DNA from: Mesotaenium endlicherianum
Lineage: Eukaryota > Streptophyta > Zygnematophyceae > Zygnematales > Mesotaeniaceae
Length of the DNA stretch: 51,238 bases
Direction: 5' to 3'
NCBI GenBank assembly: GCA_009602735.1
Contig: WELA01005182.1
Location: 67,464 to 118,701 of the forward strand
A model generated the notes under the pieces. The model did not search any database and was not told where the DNA came from. It saw nothing but the letters and a program-made list of their open reading frames with translations. Position numbers and translations under genes: made by a program. Shown one piece after another: positions 1 to 10,667 of this stretch; position 1 is the first letter of the stretch, and every line of letters begins with the position of its first letter.

Positions 1-663
1 TTTCCTTCATTTGCCATCCACACAGGACAAGAGGAAGAGCACTGGTGGGTGCCAAGTCAGTCTGCCCATCACTGGCTCCTCTCACTTTAACTGTACCTCT
101 GCTCCAACACACTTCAGCTTGATGTCTATTAAGCCAGGATCTGCCTAGCACGAGATCATAAAAGCCAGTGTTGAGTACCTCAAATGTAAGCGTTTCAGTT
201 AGAACTGCAATGCCAGAACCTAACTGGACCTCAATAGGCTTGGTTATGACTCCTCCCGAGATACTTGAGGCATCTCCAAGCAATATTTTTCAATTCCCTT
301 GGGTGACAGTAGGCAGCCTTAGCCGCTTAACTAAGTCCTTGTGGATGAAAGTATGTGACGTCCCTCCGTCAACAAATGCCCTCATCTTCCTACCTGCAAT
401 CATGCAATGCAGTAGGATAGGGGGGACTGTCTTTTCCTGACTTTCGCATTGTTCTCCTGACTTAGCAAAGAAATGTTGGACATCAGGTGGAAAAAGAGCA
501 TCCAGAGTGTGCACTCTCTGGACGTATATATTGCTGATGGTCTCCTTTATCTGGTTGTCAGGCATGCATAGTGAATCTAGTTCAGCAGGACCCATAATAC
601 CAGCTACGAGGGCAGCTAGTGACGACTCACTATCTCTAGCATCCTCACAGTCAGTAGACTGGA
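1..663 (-). pseudogene. pol fragment of element A: retroviral-type aspartic protease
   Basis: The minus strand from about 663 encodes the start of Pol, in the -1 frame relative to gag. The protease active-site segment reads FVDGGTSHTFIHK (near 345-385), followed downstream by the glycine-containing strand seen in retropepsins (VLGRSWL type). The usual triad is D-S/T-G; here it is D-G-G, as also in copy B. One stop occurs just after the active site (near 290), where copy B reads through with an Arg codon. In LTR elements this enzyme cleaves the Gag-Pol polyprotein inside the virus-like particle. The rest of pol lies outside the window. Confidence 0.75.
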
Positions 664-2104
664 TTACTGACTGTTGCTGTCTTTTAAAGGCTGGTCTTTT
701 CTCTCGACCTTAGGAAGGTGCTTGACTGGACACTGTTCTCTGTAGTGGCCCAACTGCTGACAATGGTAGCAAGTGGATTTTGCTGAGGCTGGTCTCGGCT
801 TAGTCCTACCACCACCTCTTCCATAGCCGCCTCGAGAGGAACCACCTCTACCTCTAGACTGAATAGCATTGTACTCATACTCATATTCATCACCCTGATT
901 ATCCTCAGCCTGGTCTCCTTCAATTGCATTGTAGGAACCGTGGGGCTTTTTGACAATCTTAGACACCAAAGCATTACTCTGGCGCTTGTGATTGAAATGT
1001 TGCTGATCCCAGGCATCCGCATCCTGGATCAAGTCCGCCAGTTTCTCATACTTTTTCTCAGCAAAATGACCAGAGACCTCGGATTTCAAGCCATACCTGA
1101 AGTATGCGATCCTATATCGTTCTGGCAAATCGGGCTGCTTCATCATGTCCTCTTGGAACTTTTGAGCAAACTCAACAACTGAAGTGGTCTGCTTCACTGT
1201 CAAGGAGATCATCGCATAGATAGCTTTCTCCTGCTGGTTGATGACATCAAACTTCTCATGCAAATTCTCGACAAACTCTACCCACGTAGGGTCACCGAAT
1301 TGCCGAGCCTTACGCTCTCCTTTCCAGTAAAGCCACCAGTCTTCGGCACTGCCTTTCAGTAGCGCACCGGTGTGCCTGACCTTCCCGTAATCTTGCAGTT
1401 CTGGGTAGTTCTCCAGCCACTGCTCAACATTCGCGAGAAACTTGATCAGGTAATATTTTCTGTTTCCCTCAGGATCATATTCATGGGGAGGTTTCAGCTT
1501 GGGCTTACTAGGCCCTCGGCCACCACCAATAGTGGTGTGAAACCCCAGTTGGTCTCTGTACCGCAGTAGGGACATTATGATTCTTTTGTCCTCCTGTTGG
1601 GACTGATACATGGTCGCCATTTGCGACTGCATCTGAACGAACAATGCTCCCAAGTCTACACTCTGGGGTGGTAGATTAGCAAATGCAGCAGCAGCATTGA
1701 CCTCTACTCGCTGAGTAGTGTCCTCAACAGTCCCTCTCGCTCCTGCAGCAGCAATTCCTGCCGCATTCAGCCGGTCACGTATTTGACCTAGGGGTACATT
1801 GAGTTGTACAGCAGAAGGTGGGTTCAGAACATTGGCCCTGGATGCCATAAGTTCCTCGACAGTGCGCTCGTCAGCTGGCTGTCTTTCCCTCCTTTCTGTA
1901 TCTTCAGCGGCCTTTGCTAATTGTTCAGCTTCTAGCCTGGCTCTCTCCTCCTCAGCTTGCTGTGCTGCGACTGCAACAATAGCAGCTGCCTCATTTGCAG
2001 CCGCTCTAGCTGCAGTATCTGCTACTGCTTCAGAATAGGTACGGTTTCCCGCTACATGGCTTTCCGCCTGGTTTTCGACATTCTCGACTTTCCTGGTTCT
2101 CCAT
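664..2104 (-). pseudogene. gag: gag of element A (nucleocapsid/capsid polyprotein, one frameshift)
   Basis: Gag packages the element RNA. The start is the ATG at 2,102-2,104, about 60 bp after the PBS; copy B starts at the equivalent ATG. About 480 residues: an Ala/Glu-rich coiled-coil-like N-terminus, a capsid region with WLENYPELQDY and DWWLYWKG, then an RGG-type basic stretch and one CCHC zinc knuckle, CYHCQQLGHYREQC (near 735-780). A 1-nt frameshift lies within the first about 20 codons relative to copy B; from about 2,085 down to the TAA at 664 the frame is open. The stop is preceded by a slippery heptamer, so Gag-Pol is probably made by -1 frameshifting. Confidence 0.88.
682..688 (-). 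promoter_or_regulatory. Programmed -1 frameshift slippery site (TTTAAAA), gag/pol of A
   Basis: In the gag frame the minus strand reads CCT TTA AAA GAC, giving the canonical X XXY YYZ heptamer T TTA AAA, 15 nt before the gag TAA stop. Slipping back one base moves exactly into the open protease frame. Copy B has the same heptamer at 23,138-23,144. I did not fold the downstream RNA, so the stimulatory structure is unproven. Confidence 0.65.
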
Positions 2105-2165
2105 GTCTCGGGAGTTGCTAGTTTGAGACCTTGTCCTTACAATACAAAAAAAGACTGTGATAACC

Positions 2166-2177
2166 GCTCCAATACCA
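2166..2177 (-). other. Primer-binding site of element A (initiator Met tRNA type)
   Basis: The minus strand reads TGGTATTGGAGC, two mismatches from the plant TGGTATCAGAGC PBS, six bases inside the 5' LTR. It primes minus-strand cDNA synthesis and fixes the element orientation. Confidence 0.8.
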
Positions 2178-2183
2178 CTGAAA

Positions 2184-2900
2184 TGAATCGACTTATCAAA
2201 TAGGCTATTAACAATTAATAAAGATCTATATATCAACAAGTTATGTTTATGGTATTTTTCGTTAACTGGTTTAACGGCAAAGGACAACACACTAGCAATG
2301 AATAATACTCGTAAGTCAAATGCGAGTAAACTAGCATCAATAATGCAAATCAGTAAACTCATACATAAGCAAGGTTAGAAGACAGTGCGTATCAATGGCT
2401 TCTCGCCTTGGATTCAGTTCTCTCTCAGTCAGCTGTACAAGAGAGTTGGCCTCGTTTCCGAATGCCGAACTCGAGAGCAATGCCTAGCATATGTACATGG
2501 GATGAGTTTATTGTTCAACGATCAGTGCGATGGCACCGCCTACCCGGGAGTTAACCACGTTGGGAGGACCTCGGTTAACCAAATCCACCGCCATCTCCCA
2601 TCATCCCGAATCGCCATCCATCATAGGGATGTCATCTGGCCATTCATCTAGCATACCACACTTAGATGCATATCGAGGCAGTTCACTGCTACCGAGTACG
2701 GAAGTCAGCTGGCTGTCAAAGAATGTGTCAGCAAGCTGACTTAAGGTGACCTCAGCCTGCTACTTCCGGCCGGAGTCATTAAACTGATATGAAGTGTAAA
2801 GTCCAGCAGAGTGATTGTTAACTAGAGTTCAGCAGGCTGAACTTATTTAACTATATTATGTAAATGAATATTATGTCAACCAATATACTGATTCATTACA
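2184..2900 (-). repeat. 5' LTR of element A (717 bp)
   Basis: On the plus strand it begins TGAATCGACTT and ends CTGATTCATTACA, so it has TG...CA ends with a short inverted TGAATC/GATTCA. It aligns along its whole length with the two LTRs of element B (9,752-10,453 and 24,638-25,351), including the shared segment TGGCACCGCCTACCCGGGAG. The inner end lies six bases from the PBS. LTRs carry promoter and polyadenylation signals; I did not locate them. Confidence 0.88.
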
Positions 2901-3353
2901 AATCGCCGGGACAGATTCAAGTGGCTGCTGTATAGGACTCTGGAGAGAATGTGCACGATGGACATCTTCAGGGGCCACGTTCACACAGTCACTCGGCTGA
3001 TGGGAATGGCCGATCATGTGGTGGAGGCAGTGAAAGGAAGTAGTTTTATGAGAAGACTCAGTGCTGTGGGATCTCATGCGGGGGAAGCAAACACACGTCT
3101 GGTGCGGAACAGCGAGGCCGCCGAATCCAGGGAGGTCTACATGCGGGTGCGGGTGGCTTCAGTCTTGCTCTGCCATGGGGCTATCGGCAACTAGTATTGC
3201 TCCTATACTTGCTTGCTTCATATTGCATATTCTCATCGCATGCAATCTCCAAGTCTATGATGCATGCCATGGACATGGGTGGGAAAGCTTGAGGCATGCA
3301 AAGTGGTGATGAATGATTCTCATTCTGTTCCTCCCTCAAATTGCAACTGTGCA
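2901..3353. other. No recognised feature
   Basis: Unique-looking sequence outside the LTR of element A. Short open frames exist on both strands but none shows a recognisable motif. The last 35 bases are pyrimidine-rich and end in an acceptor-like TGTGCAG directly before the next tract. Confidence 0.4.
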
Positions 3354-4053
3354 GCTGGATAGAGAAACACCGAGACCGTTCCTTTGTGGAGTTGGAGACA
3401 ATAGGATTCACAAAGCAGACCATGGAGTGGAAGTACCGCTCGTTCTTGGGGCTCGACAAAAAGGTCCTGGGTGATGGCCTCCAGGAGGACTGGAGCCGGC
3501 AGATTGTCTCTGCCGAAGAATTGATTGATGGGCGCATATACATGTGCCAGGAGGCTTCCAAGGGAGGGCCCAAGGAGACCTTCAGAGTGGGGGATCACGT
3601 GTCAGTGGCCGCCAACGGCTTAGCCACAGGAGCCGAGAGAAAGAACAGGCAGGTGTGGGTTGCCAGAGTGGAAAGACTCTTCGTGCACGTCATGCACCTC
3701 ATCCCTCATCCCATGGACAGGCGAGAGAACCCCGGGGAACCATAGAGTATTTATGGGTTTTGGTGAGGCCGCTTAAGCCTGTACGCGATTGAAGAGGACG
3801 CTTGGTGATCGACGAGTTCACTTCGCATCCGGCCTTCACGCTAGAGGCGGATACAGTCGTCATACCAGCGTCCCAAATCATTGCAGCAGTGCAGGTGGAA
3901 AGGTACTGCTGGGAGACGGAGGATCTACCCGGGTATGACATCAGAAATGATAAGAATGAGATTGGTCGACATGTCGACGAAGAGTGGGCCCTTGGCAGGA
4001 CAAGCTGTGCCGTGTGGAGAGAGTGCAAGTTGCACGGGAAGTTCGTGTGTTAA
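3354..4053 (+). pseudogene. Coding-like tract with a BAH-domain-like segment (decayed gene or exons)
   Basis: An open frame to 3,745 has coding-like composition and starts without ATG just after an acceptor-like pyrimidine tract. Its second half reads FRVGDHVSVAANG then VWVARVERLFVH, resembling the opening strands of a BAH domain (VGD-V then ARI/ARV), a chromatin protein-interaction module. The following stretch, after one frame change and one stop, reads VIDEFTSHPAFTLEADTVV and continues to 4,053, where BAH domains often have a D-E-F/D type segment. The frame breaks could be introns or decay. The BAH assignment is by eye and weak; the tract could be any nuclear protein. Confidence 0.3.
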
Positions 4054-5338
4054 AACGGGCAGGTGTATATTGAGAATGATACACAATGCCGACTCGTGCA
4101 ACAAATTTCTTCTCAACCAGTTCCACATCCGCGCACCAAAGCTGCTTCAAATCGAGGACTATATGTGTAGTTGATTAAGCAAGTAGATTACTCTCAGAGG
4201 TAGCATAGCATATGAGTAGTGTTTGGCGCTGTTGCGAGATGTGCGCATACATCCAAATAAGACTACAAATCCCCTATAGAGCTACAAGAAAGGCAGTTTG
4301 TTGACATTCTCTTGACGTTAGAAGAGGTGGGGAACCAGAGCATAGGGTACAGGACCTCAACTTGTATATACAATTTAAGCAATTAATGAGTTCTCTTGTC
4401 GACAGCAGCAGGTGTAATTATTCAATTATTAGGTAATGACATAGTGACTGTAAATGCTTCATTCAGTGCAGCACAATAACACAAGTACACACGCATAGTT
4501 TCTAAGATTATATTGCTTGTTGTTATTGGTGACTCAACATCACACAACCACACATACACACATGAAAGTACATTTGTTACTTGTCGACTGCATAAGACCC
4601 TCAAGAGCCTAGAACTTCCCTACACAATGGAGGAAAAAAAATTGGTACTCTGTGGCAATAAGGCGCCGACACCTCTAACACAAGCATCTCAAAAGCATAT
4701 GTACAAATCTTCAATTCACACAGTAGTAGTGCAACTAGCGCAACATGCCTAAAAATCAGCATCAAGCATTATACAAGGAGCTCGCAGAGGGGCCATGCAA
4801 CTCTAAGGTGCCTATATGTACAACTATTAGGCCCTCGAAGTCCACGTGCTATTGACATGCATTTGCATGACACAGCTATTATTCACAACAGAGACCTCTC
4901 CTCCACGGTCCAGCCAAATTTGAGGTTCAGGGTGCACATTCCCCCTAATAGTTTCCATCCGAGCACGTGAACTGCTCCTCACTCCAGCCAAGGAGGTCCG
5001 GCCAGTCCTTGTCATCCCAGTCTTCACCTTCGGAGGGCTCGATCTTACCGCCTACTGACATTCCGGCGCTTTCAGTGCCTGAGGCTTAAATTGCCCTGTC
5101 CAACACTGCAACAAAACTCTATAAACTTAAGTGCTGATTAAAAATAGGGATGCATGTGCTAACTCTTGGCATTGGAGGCACAAACATCATGGAGGAGGAA
5201 GACCTATCCCATTTCTTCATTCGGTCCTCAATATGTTCACAAGCATCATGGATATCTAAGTGAAGGCCCGTCAGGTGGAGACATATTACACGTTTACAGC
5301 GCAAGCAAGAGCACACAAGCCTACTTCTGGTCTCGTTG
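4054..5338. other. No recognised feature
   Basis: Mixed-composition DNA with only short open frames and no matching element ends. 4,200-4,900 is AT-rich. Confidence 0.4.
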
Positions 5339-6481
5339 TCAAGGAAGTCTCGCTGACCACGCCTGCATACACCAGCAAATGATGAGCTTCCCGCTGGAAG
5401 TTGCTTGTTCTGTTGCCCCATTGACGGCAACATAGTCAGCAGTAGCAGCAAGAGCAGCAAGAGCGGGGCCAGCAACAGCCTCAGCATTGGCGACAGTGGT
5501 ATCACCAGGGACGGCATCGGTGACAGCAGCAGGAGCAAGTAACACTTCAGCGGGAACAGGTGCAGGAGCGCAGCAGGAGCAACAGCAGCAGCGGCGGATA
5601 ATATTGAAGCTATAGCAACAGCATGAGTCTGCAGCAACACCCAAGCGGCGGTAGCAGCAAGAGAAGCGGCATGACCAGCGGCTGCAGTGCCCTGGGAAGT
5701 GCTGGAAATAATACCTTACGCAAGCGCAAGATTGATGCCAGGGAAACCTCTCTAACAGCGCCAGCCACACAACAAGGATTGTGCTCTGCCCTCTCGGCCT
5801 CTTCAGCACCAACAGCGCGCCCGCGGAGCAGATGATCCACATTGATGTCGCATCGGCGCTCAGATACTTCTTCCTCCGTCAGGCACTTGCCATGCCTATA
5901 CTCCTCAGCGGCTGCAGTGTCAGTGAGATAGGCCTCCGTGATAGTGACCCCCACTGTCTAAGGCTCCTTATTCATATCATGCAAGTTTGCCACTCTCTTA
6001 ATCCTCGGACGGCACACCAACGTACACTTTAAGTTGCACTTGGTGGATTTCAACACCTCCCCGATGGATAACTCCTCTGAGCGATCCTTATACTCCGCCT
6101 TGAACTTCACTGGATAATCACGCGGCACCGTAGTGCGGCTAAAGTAGTGCCTACCCTCCCCCTTCATGATTACAGGCCGTGTGACAGAGCAGCTTCACAC
6201 ACCATAGCATGGAAGTCCTCGGGATACCCCACAATCAGGTATGTGATACCGTACATCGGTTCCTTCACATACTTAATTCTGGCGTTGTGTATAACCAGCA
6301 CACCGATTTTCTGGCCATTAGCTAGGCATTGGAAAATATTTGCAAATTGTGGGAGTTTGTCATCTTCTGTGCGCCCCAAATCCTGAACAGGACCTATGAA
6401 AAACCTTGCATATTTCGCATACCCTGGTGTGAGGATGGGAGCACGTTCAACCACAGGGCCTCCTTGGGATCTATAGGCCAT
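5339..6481 (-). pseudogene. Unknown coding-like tract, broken by stops and frameshifts
   Basis: Three consecutive minus-strand frames read like protein. 6,481-6,170 (from ATG) contains ARFFIGPVQDLGRTEDD and YGITYLIVGYPEDFHAMV. Next, 6,167-5,958 is charged. Then, in the same frame after one TAG, 5,954 onward contains TEEEVSERRCDINVDHLLRG. It then passes into an Ala/Leu-rich, CAG-repeat-like stretch (5,400-5,640) ending at 5,339. I recognise no family. It may be a decayed host gene or transposon gag. The trinucleotide-rich part opens several frames by composition, so only the first 700 bp are persuasive. Confidence 0.3.
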
Positions 6482-6662
6482 ATTTGGAAGTGAGAGATGC
6501 CTGGAATGAAGGTAGCCGTAGGGAGAGGGAAGAAATGGGAGAGTGGAGGCCAGAGATAGTTGAAATGGCCAATATTAAAGAAAGATGGAAGTCGGTGAAC
6601 CCGTTTTGCATCCATCTTTTGCTCGATTGTCGCCATGCATGCTCGTGTTTGAGCTTCAAGCT

Positions 6663-6703
6663 TTGAGCAAACGTCTTCATAGNTTGAGCAAACGTCTTCA
6701 TAG
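6663..6703. repeat. 20-bp exact duplication flanking an N (collapsed assembly gap)
   Basis: TTGAGCAAACGTCTTCATAG occurs at 6,663-6,682 and again at 6,684-6,703 with one N between. This is the signature of two contig ends that overlap but were not merged, so the N is likely not a real base. Confidence 0.7.
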
Positions 6704-7529
6704 GAGCTTCGCCACTCGTTGAGCTCAAGGCATGCACACCATGCGCCATGCGGCATGCACATTTTTGGTAAAGGATGCACCAGTCCTCTCGAATCACATT
6801 TGCTGGTTTCCTTCACGGTCTGCTCGAGACACGTGTGATCGCTTAGCTTTTGTGAGTTGACGTCACGTCGAAAATGGACGTTATTGGACAAAAATTGAGC
6901 ACTGAAGATGCGCCTCTTGTACGAACTATCACATGAGCCCTCAGCATGAAGCCGTGGCTCTGCATGGCTCTGCATGTGCATTTTTTCTCGGGAGGGTATC
7001 GAAGGACGAGGTTGAAGGTTTGCCCAGTCCACGGTGGTCCACGTCGGCCACGTACCCTGTTTTCGAGTTACAGGAGGTCGGGTTTGACGATCGGACGTGA
7101 TCGGACGTCGCATGTGATGTCGAAGGTGACAAGAGGCGTTCAACCACGTCCGACCTCTGTGCAACAACCAACCAAGCGCGAGCGAAATATGGACTCGGTG
7201 TACCTCCAAACTTCGATTGACCGGATTATCAGGTCGGGCACACGCCCTACATCGCAGAAGAGAGTGACAACAATATACCGTAATTGGCATAGGCATAACC
7301 GCCAAATGATGCAATATTTTGGCGCATCACAGCCGGTCGTTGGCCAATTTTGTTTGTAGTCTTACTTCACTTAATTTGCAATTACATCATCCCAGGTGCC
7401 ACTCGTGTTTGCGCCTACAGGTCACTGCACCTAACACGTAGCGAATTAGGTTTTGAAAGTTGAACACTGCTTTTGAAGTTCGCCATCTCAAAATTCTCCC
7501 TCCATTATTCTGGCCAAAATGTTTCAGGG
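6704..7529. other. No recognised gene; E2F-like site near 7,315
   Basis: Sequence with CG-rich short repeats around 6,850-7,150 (ACGTCACGTCG, GATCGGACGT). The bases ATATTTTGGCGC near 7,315 match the E2F/DP consensus TTTSSCGC and lie about 210 bp before the first ATG of the next coding-like tract. No gene is supported here. Confidence 0.3.
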
Positions 7530-9240
7530 ATGGCGACTTATGAAGCCGGGTGTAGGACAATGGATCGTGGGGGTAGCACAAGGAGAACGCAACCTCCTCG
7601 AGAAGCAAAGAAACGGGCTCGAATAAAGGTAGTTAGATCACTAATTGAGGTATACGGCCACAAATACCAGCGGCCAGTGGAAGAGGAAGGTAGTGTGAAG
7701 AAGAGGAGATAGACTCACCCCAAGATGAGCATTAAGGATCAGCATATGTTGGTTCAGGCTATCAACTTAGGCGCGAGTGTTCACTTTTTTCACAAAGACT
7801 TGAAGGCCGACACTGTTTACACCTCAGTGGGGCCATCGACGAGGCCCCAACCGGTCATTACCACTAGCAGTACTCCTGAGGAGGATGAGGGAACACCGGA
7901 GGGAACACCAGAGTCGACATCGCCGCTGCCTGAGCAGAGCAAGAATAACATCGTGCTGGACGTTGTAAGAAATCTAGTTGCAGATGACGAGGTTGCTACA
8001 GACGATGAAGAAAAATTGATAGGAAATACAAGATAATGATACACATGTGCACCGCTATATTTAATATTGCAGAGGATATCAATCACGGAAGTGGGGCCCC
8101 AAAAAGGCCTCCCAGGTCACCTCTTGGGCCTAAGAAGAACAATCTGGTAAGTGTGCAATAGTTTAATTTTGCTCTATTAGGTCAGATTTGAGTTTCCACA
8201 GTGGTGGTCACGAATTCCTAATTTTCTTTCGATTTGTGCAGGCGGACAGCTGTGCGAAAGTATTCAAACTGAAGTGGACCAGCACAAGTGCATGGGTGGA
8301 CATCGAGCTCAACAAAAAGCTATAGATCTTCAAGCAGTGGATGTCATCCAAAGGATGATGGTACTAAGAGACGAGAGAACAACCAAGGTAGTGGACGATT
8401 GGACGGCGGGAAAGAAGCGTCTCATTCCAAACCTTGCTATGTGGTTCAAGCAACAACCAATAGGAGCGCAGCTACACAAGGAGATCGAGAACGTGAGTGT
8501 CATCCTCTCAAACTAATGAGGAACCCATCCTTCCAAGCAGTTCATTTATGTGAATGCACCTAAGCCTATTACTATCTCATCCTTCTCACCGCAGCTTGTT
8601 TGTTTTGAGCTTGCAGTTGTTGACTACTAAGTGGAGGAACAACAGGGCGCTGATCGCCCCAAAGACCAATGCGCTCTTAAAGCTTCCAGAGTACGCGCTC
8701 GGCAAAGCTCAAACAGAGTTATCCGATGCAAAGAGGGAAGAGATGGCCAAGCATCTGATCACTTATACGACACCCTGGAAGACCTTGATCGAAAACTTGA
8801 AAACGGTGAAAAGGTCGACGACATGCAAGAAATACTAACGTCCATGGAATTGCTGATCATGGCCTTTATGAAGCCCGTAAGTGCCATTTACTCTCGGGCC
8901 TGGCATGGTAAGCCGGTCCAGTTTTAATGGAAGGTGTGCTTGCTGACAGCTTCATCAACACTCCTGCATTTTTCTTTTGTGCGGGTGTACACTCTACTAC
9001 ACAGCAAGCGGGGGCGGAGGGAGAAGTTGAGGAACCTTTGCAGATATCTAACAAGCCTTTTCAGGTGAGAAATAAAAACCCACTCTCTTGGCTAAATGGA
9101 CTTTGTACCTCGAGTTGGGCCATGCTGCTGATGAGAGCGTTTGCTTGTGTGAATTGCAGGCAAAGGTAACAAGCGCGGGGGTGCCACACTGACCACTTCC
9201 GGAGTGAAGCTCAAGAAGGAGCTTGTGAAGAAAAAGAAAT
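7530..9240 (+). pseudogene. Uncharacterised multi-exon coding-like tract (host gene or relic)
   Basis: Several open segments end at good splice signals. First exon: ATG 7,530 to 7,628, basic (KKRARIK), then GT. An acidic segment follows at 7,725-7,970 (TPEEDEGTPEGTPEST). A short exon begins after TATTGCAG near 8,078 and ends CTG|GTAAGT near 8,147. Another begins after TTTGTGCAG near 8,242 and ends GAGAAC|GTGAGT near 8,496. Then come an exon from about 8,616 and a short one ending CCC|GTAAGT near 8,880, and Lys-rich segments near 9,002-9,064 and 9,160-9,240. I recognise no domain. Not all exon phases join, so the model is incomplete or the gene has decayed; basic and acidic blocks suggest a nuclear protein. 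Confidence 0.33.
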
Positions 9241-9751
9241 AGAACAGGATGCGAGCAAACAACTTTTTGACGCCCAACAGTGACAAAACAAGCAGTGTTG
9301 GCCTTGTAATTTAATATTATGATGAGTGGTAGGTAAAAAGTAAGATACAGATAGGTACTACGCAAGGAGCATGGAATGGTGGACAGTAGGTAGCTAGGTA
9401 GGCTCAAATTAGAGGCATTGCTTTATTTATCTTCCAGTGCGTTGGAAGCATACTTCCATTTACTGAAGAGAGATGGTTATTCAATATATCTTATGATATG
9501 GCACGGGGTTCATATATGTGTATGAAACTATTATTCTGCTCTCGAAATACAAATTGCTGCATCCCTGTAGTATGACACTATTCTGCATCACAAGGTACAT
9601 AAATATGCAAGGACTTCCAGAAATAAATGTACTTTGCACAAGCCGAAATATTTTCATTCATGATGGTCCAAATAAACTCTCACTTCGTTGTGGCTGAAGG
9701 AAATACTTCTCAACAAGTGAAATGGAACTCTGCAGCTGGTAAGTGAATGAA
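9241..9751. other. No recognised feature (AT-rich)
   Basis: AT-rich DNA between the preceding tract and the low-coordinate LTR of element B. No open frame or repeat end was found. Confidence 0.4.
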
Positions 9752-10453
9752 TGAAATAAATTGGCTTATTAAAAAGACGATTAATAATTAATGAAGATCT
9801 TTATATCAGCAAGTAATCTTTATGGTATTTTCTGTTAATTAATTAAACACCAAAAGACAACACACTAGCAGTGGACAAAACTCGTAAGTCAATGGAAGTA
9901 AACTAGCATCAGTAATGCAATCAGTAAACTCACACATAAGCAAGGCTAGGAGACAGTGCATATCAATGGCTTCTCGCCTTGGATTCAAATCTCTCTCAGT
10001 AAGCAGTACAAGAAAGTTGGCCTCGTTTCCGAATGCCGAACTTGAGAGCAATCCTAGCATATGTACATGGAATGAGTTTACTGTTCAACGGCCAGTGCGA
10101 TGGCACCGCCTACCCGGGAGTTACCCACGTTGGTAGGACCTCGGTTAACCAAATCCACCGCCATCTCCCATCATCCCGAATTGCCATCCATCCCAAGGAT
10201 GTCATCTGGCCAAACATCTAGCACACCACACTTAGATGCGTATCTAGGCAATTCGCTGCTACCAAGTACGGAAGTCAGCTGGCTGTCAAAGAATGTGTCA
10301 GCAAGCTGACTTAAGTTGACTTCAGCCTGCTGCCCTCGGTTGAGTCATTAAACTGATTATTTAATAAAGTCCAGCACCCTCAATATTAACTAAAGTTCAG
10401 CAGACTGAACTTATTTAAATATTATATTTAAATGAATATACTGATTCATCACA
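9752..10453 (-). repeat. 3' LTR of element B
   Basis: Aligns with the 5' LTR at 24,638-25,351 and with the LTR of A. The high-coordinate end (CTGATTCATCACA) is clear and abuts the polypurine tract. The low end is uncertain by about 8 bp because of a repeated TGAATGAATGAAAT. Confidence 0.85.
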
Positions 10454-10467
10454 ATCCCTCCAACTTA
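10454..10467 (-). other. Polypurine tract of element B
   Basis: The minus strand reads TAAGTTGGAGGGAT immediately before the LTR start TGTGATGAATC. It primes plus-strand DNA synthesis. Two similar copies lie further inside, at 12,422-12,437 and 12,488-12,506. Confidence 0.7.
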
Positions 10468-10667
10468 ACATGTTGTCGCCTCGACAACACTAACACTTGT
10501 AACAGCGTGCTGTCCCTTCCGTCCCCAACCTACTGTCATTAGGAGGGAGATGTCCTTGGGGCCCTACACTCAGGGGAGCCAGACCTCCTCTTGTCTTGGG
10601 GTCTCTTGAAGCCTGGGGGATCCCCGTAGGGGCCCCGCGGAGAACGCAGTAACTGGGCTGTTTCCTC

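Larger units (their letters stand above)
1..2900 (-). mobile_element. Ty3/gypsy LTR retrotransposon A (5' part, cut by window edge)
   Basis: Read on the minus strand, the order is 5' LTR, tRNA-Met-type primer-binding site, gag and protease, then the element runs off the left edge before the RT. It is a close relative of element B (9,752-25,351): the LTR, gag, frameshift site and protease correspond along their length. The B copy shows that RT, RNase H and integrase should follow beyond the edge. The gag N-terminus carries a frameshift, so this copy is probably not active. Family assignment rests on the matching B copy, which has RT before integrase. Confidence 0.9.

Noticed and set aside
5400-5842. 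Membrane protein suggested by Leu-rich translation
   Set aside because: The Leu/Cys/Ala runs arise from CAG/CTG trinucleotide repeats and differ in every frame.
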